This document shows, in pieces, positions 1-7,410 of a stretch of 64,000 nt of DNA; position 1 is the first letter of the stretch, and each line of letters opens with the position of its first letter. The position numbers were made by a program, and so were the translations under genes. The notes below the pieces were generated by a model. The model had not been told where the DNA came from. It did no database searches and saw only the letters and a program-made list of their open reading frames with translations. Location: assembly GCF_000385375.1 (NCBI RefSeq), contig NZ_ARVV01000001.1, positions 2,852,001 through 2,916,000 on the forward strand, in the 5' to 3' direction. The stretch comes from Methyloversatilis discipulorum. GTDB lineage: Bacteria; Pseudomonadota; Gammaproteobacteria; Burkholderiales; Rhodocyclaceae.

Positions 1-708
1 CCACTCGTTCTGGTAGAGGTCGATCTTGCGTTCCTTGGTGTAGATGCCGTGTTCCGACAGCACCAGCGGACGCCCGGTCGACTGCGCCAGCATGGCGCCG
101 AGAAAGCCGGCGTAACCGGTCGACACGCTGTGATAGACCTTGGCCGGCACCAGCGTGTGTGCGATGCGGGCGAGCTGCCACAACGGCTGGTGCATGATGC
201 GCACCGTCCAGAAGTAATCGACGAAGCTCGGGTCGCTGCAGTACTTGCGGTAGCGGTCGGTAACGATGTCCCACGACGCTTCGCTGCGCAGGAAGGCGTC
301 GAGATCGATGCGTCCGCCGGGCCGGATGTCGCGGCAGGCTTCGGCGAACAACGCCTCGACGTCAGCGCCGCCATGGCGGAAGGATTCGTGCAGCGCCGCC
401 ATCCGCTCGAAGGCCTGCGCGTCGCCGGCCATGCCGGATTTGCGGTCGTGGGCACTGGCGCCGCCGCCGAGGTCGTCGTGCAGGTAGTGCGCTTCCAGAT
501 GCACGACGTTGTCCGGCAGCGCATAGCGCATGTCGCCGTAGTCGCTGCGCCGGCTGCCGATGAAAACGACGGCGAAACGCAGGTCGGGGTGGGCGCGGAT
601 GATCTGGTTCACCCAGCTCGACACGCCACCCGATACATAGGGGAAGGTGCCCTCCAGCAACAGCGCCACGTCGACGCCCTGCTCCGCGCGGCGGATCACC
701 TCACTCAC
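1..708 (-). CDS. pelF: PelF, cytosolic glycosyltransferase of Pel polysaccharide synthesis (partial, 3' end off the window)
   Basis: Reverse-strand translation gives the family N-terminus DVALLLEGTFPYVSGGVSSW, followed by conserved GT4-type N-lobe sequence ending near VLSEHGIYTKERKIDLYQNEW. PelF is the UDP-sugar-dependent glycosyltransferase that makes the Pel polymer at the inner membrane with PelD, PelE and PelG. The C-terminal lobe and pelG lie beyond base 1. The start is the GTG at 708-706: it is the first start codon after the last in-frame stop and has GGAGGA seven bases upstream. The ATG that overlaps the pelE stop is in another frame. About 236 residues are visible. Identity is firm from sequence and operon position. 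Confidence 0.95.
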   Translation of the reverse strand, partial: MSEVIRRAEQGVDVALLLEGTFPYVSGGVSSWVNQIIRAHPDLRFAVVFIGSRRSDYGDMRYALPDNVVHLEAHYLHDDLGGGASAHDRKSGMAGDAQAFERMAALHESFRHGGADVEALFAEACRDIRPGGRIDLDAFLRSEASWDIVTDRYRKYCSDPSFVDYFWTVRIMHQPLWQLARIAHTLVPAKVYHSVSTGYAGFLGAMLAQSTGRPLVLSEHGIYTKERKIDLYQNEW

Positions 709-774
709 TGGATGTTCCTCCGTCGCTGCCGCACGAAGGGAGGCTGCGGTCGAACCGATCGATCAGTGCTGCAC

Positions 775-1776
775 TCATGCCTGCCCCCAGAATTTCAGCA
801 CCGGCTGCAGCCGCGACAGGCCTTCCCAGTCCTGCATCGTCTGCAGCAGCGCGCGCACCTGCGTGAAGTCGCGTCGCGCGAACGCCAGTTCGGCCAGATA
901 GGGCACGACGCGCGAAGCGGGCAGACCCAGTTCGCGCGCACGCCGGTAGGCCGCATCGGCCTCCTCCAGCCGTCCCATCTGCTGCAGCAGTCGGCCGTGC
1001 TGCAGATGCAGCGCCGGGTCGTTGCCGCGCGTCTGCAGTGCGATCTCGCTGTAGCGCAGCGCCTCGCCGACCGCATAGTCGAGCAGGTCGCCCTGCACCA
1101 GCCCCTGATAGATCAGCTCCCAGTAGAGCGCCGCCAGCTGATGCGCGACGCGGCTGCGCTGTTCGCCGTCGCGGCTCGCCGCGTAACGCTGACGCGCCTC
1201 GTGGATGTCGGCGTTGAGCCGCTTCTCGCGGCTGTCGAGCAGGCCGTAGGCGAGCAGGCGCAGGTCGTCCTCCGAATCGCCGAGCAGTTCGCGCAACACC
1301 GGCGAACCGATGCGCGACGGCGCGTGCGACAGCGCCACCATTGCGCGCAGACGCTGCGGCACCGGTGCGCGTTCGTTCTTCAGGAACTGACGCACGCCGG
1401 CTTGACGGAAGCCGGCGGCCGACTTCTCGCTGCTTTCGTGGATGTCCAGATCCGGAAGCCGCACCGCCGAGAAGCGCTGCGGCGCCTTCAGCCGCGGCAA
1501 CAGGTGGCGCATCAGCGCGCCCGCCAGCACGCCGACGAAACCGAGTACCGGCACGAAGAAGATGCAGCTGAACAGCAGTGCCAGCACGCTCGTGCGCGGC
1601 TTCGAGCGGGCCGGCGGAATCAGCGCATAAACCGCCAGCGCGAGCATCAGGCTGGCCGGCGCGTGTGCCGCCAGGTAGGCGGACAGCGCGAGATCCGGCG
1701 CCTCGATGTTGCCGAGGCCGTAGAAGGCGGTCAGCTCGGCGAGCAGCGCAGCGAAGGCGAGTTGGCTACTGCCCAT
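775..1776 (-). CDS. pelE: PelE, inner-membrane TPR protein of Pel synthesis
   Basis: 333 residues. The first ~110 residues hold hydrophobic helices (around LASLMLALAVYALI and VLALLFSCIFFVPVLGFVGV). The rest is soluble, helical and repetitive, consistent with tetratricopeptide repeats (for example GNDPALHLQHGRLLQQMGRLEEADAAY). In the Pel system PelE belongs to the inner-membrane PelDEFG synthase complex. The gene overlaps the end of pelD by 11 bases, and its stop overlaps an ATG (ATGA) opening a 25-codon ORF that leads into pelF. Assignment rests on architecture plus the exact pelD-E-F order, since PelE is the least conserved of these proteins. Confidence 0.9.
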   Translation of the reverse strand: MGSSQLAFAALLAELTAFYGLGNIEAPDLALSAYLAAHAPASLMLALAVYALIPPARSKPRTSVLALLFSCIFFVPVLGFVGVLAGALMRHLLPRLKAPQRFSAVRLPDLDIHESSEKSAAGFRQAGVRQFLKNERAPVPQRLRAMVALSHAPSRIGSPVLRELLGDSEDDLRLLAYGLLDSREKRLNADIHEARQRYAASRDGEQRSRVAHQLAALYWELIYQGLVQGDLLDYAVGEALRYSEIALQTRGNDPALHLQHGRLLQQMGRLEEADAAYRRARELGLPASRVVPYLAELAFARRDFTQVRALLQTMQDWEGLSRLQPVLKFWGQA

Positions 1777-3157
1777 GTCGCACCTTCAGCACGCCGCTCA
1801 ACAGAGCAACCGGCTCGACCTGATCGAGCATGCTGATGCGGCTGCCGACGCCGCTGTCGTCCAGTCCGCTGCCGCGGTGCTGGCGCAACCAGCTGTCGAT
1901 ACGCGCCAGATAGCCTTCGACCGCGGCGCTGCCGGCCAGCGGCATCAGCGTCAGCAGACGCGGGCGGTCATCACCGTCGACGCGCCACACGACGTCGAGC
2001 GAGCGCTGGATGCGGGCGATCTGCTGCATCAGCTCACGCCCCTCATCGCCCGCCGGAAATTCCAGCGTGACCAGCGCGCTGGCGACGCCGGACTCGACGC
2101 GGACGCGCCACATGCGTGCCATTTCGAAGGCGAATTCGAGCGGGCAGTCGGTGAAGCGCGCGCGCAGCGGTGCCGCCAGCTCGCTCGCCGACAGGCCGTC
2201 GGCGTAGTAGCCGAGCAGCAGGTTCAGCATCTGCAGCGTTTCTTCGTGCAGCGCGAAGAAAGGCATGCGGTCGACCACCAGCAGCGCCCGCATCGAACCA
2301 CTCATATCGCTCAGCGGTGCCACCACCAGATAGCGCGAGCCGCCGTCGGCGCGCTCGTCGTCGAGCGCCACGTGCGCCAGCCGGCGACGCTCCAGAGCGA
2401 AGCCGATCAGCGGATCGCCGGCATCGATGTCGAAAGGCGCGCCAAGATAGGTCGGCGCGCCGCCATCGGGGCGGCCGTCGGCATCGACCGGCAGCAGAGC
2501 CGCGCGCTCGATCTGGCAGTACTGCGCGACCAGACGCAGCAGGTCGGATGCGCCCGGCAGCGCATCACCGGCTGCGCCGGGGGCCGAGGCCAGCCCGCGC
2601 AGACTCACCAGCGCGTCGCGCATCGACACCGGGCGCGAAATCAAGTCCTGCTCCAGCCGGTCGTGCGACAGGCGCAGCAGGTAATGCTGGTGCGTCAGAT
2701 ACTCCAGGCGCTGCTCGAGATAGGCCTGCACGCTCTCCGCACGGCGCACGCGATTGCGCCACAGCGACGAGAATTCGCCGCAGATCATCACCGTGATGAG
2801 CCAGCCGAGGAAGTACAGCTTGGGCAGTTCGCCCAGCGCCACACCCAGTTCGCCGAACACGAACCACGCGGCGAAAACGATGGCGCTGGCGGTCAGGCCC
2901 GGAATCGGCCCGTAGCGCAGCGCCACCAGCACCGGGCCGAGCCACACCCAGGCGAACTGCGCCCGCAGGAAGAAGGGGTCGAGCGGGTTGAGCCAGAAAG
3001 CGAGCAGCAGCGCGAGCAGCGGCGTGGCCAGCGTCTCGGCCACGGCCGCCGCACCGGCACCGGACGCGGTCGGCGTGAAGCGCGCCATCAGGCGCCGCAG
3101 CAGCGGCTCCTCGGTGCGCCGGATGACCGGCTTCTCGCCGGGCGAGCGGTCGTTCAT
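1766..3157 (-). CDS. pelD: PelD, membrane c-di-GMP receptor for Pel production
   Basis: 463 residues from the ATG at 3157, which overlaps the pelC stop (ATGA); a longer upstream reading would run into pelC. About four membrane helices occupy residues ~45-135, followed by a GAF region and a C-terminal degenerate GGDEF domain. The inhibitory-site motif RxxD is present as RSLD (R385-D388), five residues before DGDDR, which replaces GGDEF. An arginine 34 residues downstream (R419) fits the third ligand contact known in the Pseudomonas protein. This pattern predicts a catalytically dead diguanylate cyclase domain that binds c-di-GMP and switches on Pel synthesis after translation. Confidence 0.95.
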   Translation of the reverse strand: MNDRSPGEKPVIRRTEEPLLRRLMARFTPTASGAGAAAVAETLATPLLALLLAFWLNPLDPFFLRAQFAWVWLGPVLVALRYGPIPGLTASAIVFAAWFVFGELGVALGELPKLYFLGWLITVMICGEFSSLWRNRVRRAESVQAYLEQRLEYLTHQHYLLRLSHDRLEQDLISRPVSMRDALVSLRGLASAPGAAGDALPGASDLLRLVAQYCQIERAALLPVDADGRPDGGAPTYLGAPFDIDAGDPLIGFALERRRLAHVALDDERADGGSRYLVVAPLSDMSGSMRALLVVDRMPFFALHEETLQMLNLLLGYYADGLSASELAAPLRARFTDCPLEFAFEMARMWRVRVESGVASALVTLEFPAGDEGRELMQQIARIQRSLDVVWRVDGDDRPRLLTLMPLAGSAAVEGYLARIDSWLRQHRGSGLDDSGVGSRISMLDQVEPVALLSGVLKVRHGQ

Positions 3158-3681
3158 TTCAGCGCCGGCACCAGCAGCGACTTGATCAGTTCCTGCGCCA
3201 CCGCGGCCAGCGATTCGCGGCTCCAGCCGCTCTTGCCGCCAACGCCGCTCCACAGCACGCGACCGCTGTCGACCTCGACGATCTGCAATGCGATGCCAAC
3301 CGCCGGCTCGCCATCGACGCCGACCTTGTAGCGCCACTCATCGACCGTACCGGTCACGGCGTAGCGCGCGCCCTGCGCCTTCGCCCACTCGATCGCCTTC
3401 GTGTCGTCCTTCGCCTGCCCGGTTTCGAACAGGTTGTCGCGCTGCAGATCGGACGGATAGCGCTGCACGTTGGCGACGCCGAGCGCGCGCAGCAGATTCT
3501 CGGTCACCGCTTCGGCGCGCTGGCCGGCAAACGGCGTTTCGGTGGCGTTGCTGAAGGGCAGCAGCACCCAGGCCGCCGACTTGTCGGCGCCGGACGGCGC
3601 CGAGTGGTCGATGACGGCGCAGCCGGCGAGCAGCGCCAGCGCGGCAGCGAGGCCGGCGATGTAGTTGATCAGGCGTTTCAT
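3154..3681 (-). CDS. pelC: PelC, outer-membrane lipoprotein of the Pel secretion channel
   Basis: 175 residues with a lipoprotein signal ending LALLAGC (lipid-modified C21). In Pseudomonas, PelC forms a dodecameric ring on the inner face of the outer membrane that helps funnel Pel to the PelB pore. Length fits the family (~170 residues). A GGGAG ribosome-binding site precedes the ATG. It lies 15 bases downstream of the pelB stop and overlaps pelD by four bases, so it is translated within the pel operon. Confidence 0.93.
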   Translation of the reverse strand: MKRLINYIAGLAAALALLAGCAVIDHSAPSGADKSAAWVLLPFSNATETPFAGQRAEAVTENLLRALGVANVQRYPSDLQRDNLFETGQAKDDTKAIEWAKAQGARYAVTGTVDEWRYKVGVDGEPAVGIALQIVEVDSGRVLWSGVGGKSGWSRESLAAVAQELIKSLLVPALK

Positions 3682-3696
3682 GCGAACTCTCCCGGT

Positions 3697-6600
3697 TCAG
3701 AAAAACAGTCGGTAATGCAGTGCGAATTCGGTGGTGCGCGCGAAGATGCCACCACCGCCCTTGTCCTGTCGCCAGGACAGCGAAAAATGATCGGTACCGA
3801 GCAGGCTGCCGGCCACGCCCAGCGACACGTCGTAACCGGCGCCAGCGACGCTGTTGTTCGATACGCCGATCGAGCCGAAGGGGCGCAGCGCCTTCGTGTA
3901 GTCGCGCAGCAGGCGGATGTTGTGGGTCAGTCTGAGCCCTTGCAGATTGAAGCTCTGCGGGCGCAGCGCGGTGGCGTCGGCGTCGCTGCCGGCGAACAGG
4001 CGCTGCTTGATGTCGACCGCCCGCGCGTCGGCGAGATCGATGTCGGACGGGCTGAAGCGGTAGCCGGCGACATAGGCGCTGACTTCGAGATCGGGCAGTT
4101 CGGTGCGGATCGAATGCACCAGCTCGGCCTGCCACAGACGGCCGCTGCCGATGGACAGGCCGTTCTGCGCCCGGTAGCGGTAGCCGCCCAGCTGCAGGCC
4201 GACGCGGTCGTAGCGCGACACACGGTAACTGGCACGCAGGTCGATCTGGTCGCGCATGCCGGCCGCGCGCAGACCGAGGTTCTCGGTCGCCGGCATGTCG
4301 ATGCCGATGCCGGCCGACGCGCTGAGCCGGTTGTCGATGCGCTGTTCGCGCTCGATCGCGAACGGGTGGATGGTTTCGAATCCGTCGCGCTGGCCGAGCG
4401 TGATGCGGGTGGTGCCGTCGTCGTGCATCCACGCGAGCTTGCCGAGCAGATAGCTGCTTTCGCCCGGCACCGCCGAGAATTGCGTGTTGTCGCCGCGGCT
4501 GCGCGAGATCGAGCCGAATTCGAAACTCATACGCAGATCGGGCGCGACCGCCATGTCCAGCGTGGCGCTCGCCTGCCGCTCGTCGATGCCACCCAGTTCG
4601 CGCTGCGCGATGTCGAGATCGAAACGGTGCGCGTAATCGAGCATCGCGTCGGACAGCTGCAGATGCAGCGGCGCGTCGTCGCGCTGGGCATCCATCGTCT
4701 CGAACGCGGCCGTCTGCGCCCGACGCAGGTCGCCGACTAGGCGCGCACTGTTCACGCGGTCGTAGCGCGGCAGACGTTCGTCCCAGGTTTCGAGCAGCGC
4801 GCCGACCGCGGCGACGTCGCCCTGCCCGAGCGCGGCGGTGATGTCGGCCCACAGCGGGCGGTTCAGCGCGCGTCCGTACTGGTGCCATAGGAAGCCGCGC
4901 ACCGCGTCGTACTCGCCGCGGTCGATGAACCAGGACAGCGCCAGTTCGCGCGCCGCCGGCAACCACTGGCCGTCCGGAGCGCGGTCCAGCCGCAGCACCT
5001 CGCGCAGCAGCGCGTGCGACGCATCGCCCGGCTGCTGTGCCCGCGCCAGACGCACCCGTGCCAGTCGCTGCAGCTGGCCGATGTCGCCGGCGGCAAGCTC
5101 GCCCAGCCGCGGTCGCTCCTGCGCCCACAGCGTCTGTCGCAGGCGCCAGGCCCGGTCGACTTCCTGGTTCTGTTCCAGCGCGTCGGCGACGTTCATCATC
5201 CACAGGAAGTCGCCACGCTTGCGGCCGAAACGCGGCAGCATGTAACGGTCGAGCGCCACCTGCGGTCGCGACAGCGCCTGCCAGGCCGCGGCCAGCGCGT
5301 CATGCAGCGCTTCGTCCTGCGCCCACGCCTGTTCCTTGCGCAGCAGCAGATCGCGCAGCGCGCGCACCTCGTTGCCGTCTATCAGCAGCCACAGCAGCGC
5401 CGAGCGCACGTCGGCCGAATCCGGCACCAGCGTCAGTGCAGCGCTGAAGTCGGCGAAGGCGAGATCGCGGCGTCCGGCCGACTGATGCCACTGCGCGCGC
5501 ATCTGCAGGAACAGCGGCACGCGCTCGGCCTCGGCCAGCTGTGCAGCGCTCATGTCGCCGATGATGCGGCCGACGTCCTGCGGCCGGCCGGCGAACACGT
5601 ACAGGTCGAGCGTGCGCATCAGCCAGGGCGTATCGCCGTAGCGGCGCCAGCCGCGCTCGGCCTCGCGTGCCGCCGCCAGCGGCGCGACGTCGGTCAGCAG
5701 CTCGATAAGGTCGGCCAGCTCGAAGGCGTCTGAATCGTCGAAACGCGTCACGCGCTCCAGTGCGGCACGCGCCCGGTCGTCGTCCTGCAGCAGCATGGCG
5801 AGCGAGGAATACAGCCGCCAGTAGTCACGGTCGGCGTCGGTCGCCACCGCCTTGGCCGATTCGAGTGCCTGCATCGCGTCATCGAAGCGGCTGCGCACGA
5901 TGAGCAGCGCGGCGCGGCGCGACGCACGCGCCGGCTCCGGCGCAACGACGGTATCAAGGCGCGCCAGCGTGGCCAGCGCGAGGTCGATGTCGCCGGCACG
6001 TTCGGCCAGATCGGCCAGCGCCTTCAGCGCCTGCGGCGTGGGTGAGCTGGCGGTAATCTTCTGCAGGAAGGCGATGCCCTCGCGCGGCCGGCCCAGCCGT
6101 TCGTAGGCGGCGACGATCTCGCCCAGCAGACGCATGTCACCCGGCGTGCGGCGCAGCCGGTGCTGCAGCGCCGGCAGCAGCGCCTCGTCGTCGAGCAGGC
6201 CCGGCGCCAGCCGCAGCACGGCATCCCATGCGTCTTCGCGATTGGTACGCTGCGCCAGCACGAGCCACTGGTCCAGCGCCTGCTGCGGCTGGCCGGCCCA
6301 TTCGGACACGGTGGCCAGACGCTCGCGCCACTTCATGTCGTCCGGCGCCTGACGCACCGCCGAAGCGGCCACGCGCTGTGCGTCGTCGAGCTGACGGTTG
6401 CCGAGAAAGGCTTCGTAACCCAGCGTGTAGATCTTGTCGTCGAAGGGCAGGTCGGGGCCCGCGCCGGTGGCGACGCGCCACGGCTGCGCGTCGAAGCCGG
6501 CCTGCGCGAGCATGGCGCGGCGCAATTGTTGCTGCAGCGACAGCTTCAGCATCTGCTTCGCGTAGCGGGCGGCCGCCTCCGGACGGTTGGCGGCGCGCGC

Positions 6601-7410
6601 CAGCGTGACCAGGTAGTAGAGCACTTCGGTGTCGTTCGCCAGTTCGCCGATCTCGCGCTCCGCAGTGTCGAGCGCGAGATCGAGCAGATTGCCGGACTGC
6701 AGCGTGCGCAGCGCCTGCAGGAAGAGCTGGCGACGGACCGCTGCGTCGGGCTCGCGGCTGCGCTGCAGCAGCAGCATGCGCGCCGCGCCCTCGTACTCGC
6801 CCTGCCCCAGCAGTTCCGCCGCCGCCTGCCCGTACAGGCGCGGATCGACCGCGCTGCCGTCGCGCTGGAAGGTGGCGATCAGGTCCAGCGCCAGCAGCGC
6901 CTGTCCGCGCGACAGCGCGCGCTGCACCAGCGACATCCGGTTGATTTCGTTGAGGCCGTCGATCGCCACCGCATCGCGCAGGCGCTGCGGCAGCTGCGCC
7001 TCAAGCTCGACGTGGCGTGACGACCACGGCGCCGTCGACAGCAACTCGCTCTCGTACAGCGTCCAGTCGACCCAGCGTGCTTCGGTCAGCGTGTCACGAT
7101 CGACGCCATTCGCCAGCAGCGGCGCCAGATCGGCACGCGCCTGTTCGTAGTCGCGCCGCGCGAGCGACTGCCGCACCAGCGCCAGCCGCAGTTCCGGGTT
7201 CCGCGGATCGGTGCGCAGCAGGTTGCGCAGATAGGCCACCGTGAGTGTGTCGCCGCGCGTGGCGTTGATCGTGTATTGCACCAGCGCCTGATAGGGATAG
7301 AGCAGCACCAGCAGCACGCCGACCAGCGCACCGATGCCCAGCAGCACGTGCGGCGCGACCAGACGCGGTCGCTCAAGCGAGGCGGCAGCGTAGCTCGATC
7401 GTCGCAGCAT
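3697..7410 (-). CDS. pelB: PelB, TPR scaffold and outer-membrane export porin for Pel
   Basis: 1237 residues. An N-terminal membrane helix (around HVLLGIGALVGVLLVLLYPY) is followed by about 850 residues of alpha-helical repeats rich in AL..A pairs (TPR solenoid) and a C-terminal ~330-residue beta-barrel region ending in phenylalanine (LHYRLFF), as expected for an outer-membrane protein. In the known system the TPRs bind PelA and the barrel is the export pore. Size matches the Pseudomonas protein (~1190). The start overlaps the end of pelA by 38 bases, and no strong ribosome-binding site is visible, so translational coupling is likely. Confidence 0.95.
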   Translation of the reverse strand: MLRRSSYAAASLERPRLVAPHVLLGIGALVGVLLVLLYPYQALVQYTINATRGDTLTVAYLRNLLRTDPRNPELRLALVRQSLARRDYEQARADLAPLLANGVDRDTLTEARWVDWTLYESELLSTAPWSSRHVELEAQLPQRLRDAVAIDGLNEINRMSLVQRALSRGQALLALDLIATFQRDGSAVDPRLYGQAAAELLGQGEYEGAARMLLLQRSREPDAAVRRQLFLQALRTLQSGNLLDLALDTAEREIGELANDTEVLYYLVTLARAANRPEAAARYAKQMLKLSLQQQLRRAMLAQAGFDAQPWRVATGAGPDLPFDDKIYTLGYEAFLGNRQLDDAQRVAASAVRQAPDDMKWRERLATVSEWAGQPQQALDQWLVLAQRTNREDAWDAVLRLAPGLLDDEALLPALQHRLRRTPGDMRLLGEIVAAYERLGRPREGIAFLQKITASSPTPQALKALADLAERAGDIDLALATLARLDTVVAPEPARASRRAALLIVRSRFDDAMQALESAKAVATDADRDYWRLYSSLAMLLQDDDRARAALERVTRFDDSDAFELADLIELLTDVAPLAAAREAERGWRRYGDTPWLMRTLDLYVFAGRPQDVGRIIGDMSAAQLAEAERVPLFLQMRAQWHQSAGRRDLAFADFSAALTLVPDSADVRSALLWLLIDGNEVRALRDLLLRKEQAWAQDEALHDALAAAWQALSRPQVALDRYMLPRFGRKRGDFLWMMNVADALEQNQEVDRAWRLRQTLWAQERPRLGELAAGDIGQLQRLARVRLARAQQPGDASHALLREVLRLDRAPDGQWLPAARELALSWFIDRGEYDAVRGFLWHQYGRALNRPLWADITAALGQGDVAAVGALLETWDERLPRYDRVNSARLVGDLRRAQTAAFETMDAQRDDAPLHLQLSDAMLDYAHRFDLDIAQRELGGIDERQASATLDMAVAPDLRMSFEFGSISRSRGDNTQFSAVPGESSYLLGKLAWMHDDGTTRITLGQRDGFETIHPFAIEREQRIDNRLSASAGIGIDMPATENLGLRAAGMRDQIDLRASYRVSRYDRVGLQLGGYRYRAQNGLSIGSGRLWQAELVHSIRTELPDLEVSAYVAGYRFSPSDIDLADARAVDIKQRLFAGSDADATALRPQSFNLQGLRLTHNIRLLRDYTKALRPFGSIGVSNNSVAGAGYDVSLGVAGSLLGTDHFSLSWRQDKGGGGIFARTTEFALHYRLFF

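Noticed and set aside
49..1836. 595-codon plus-strand frame across pelE/pelF
   Set aside because: It reads antisense to two recognisable pel genes and shows GC-bias composition only.
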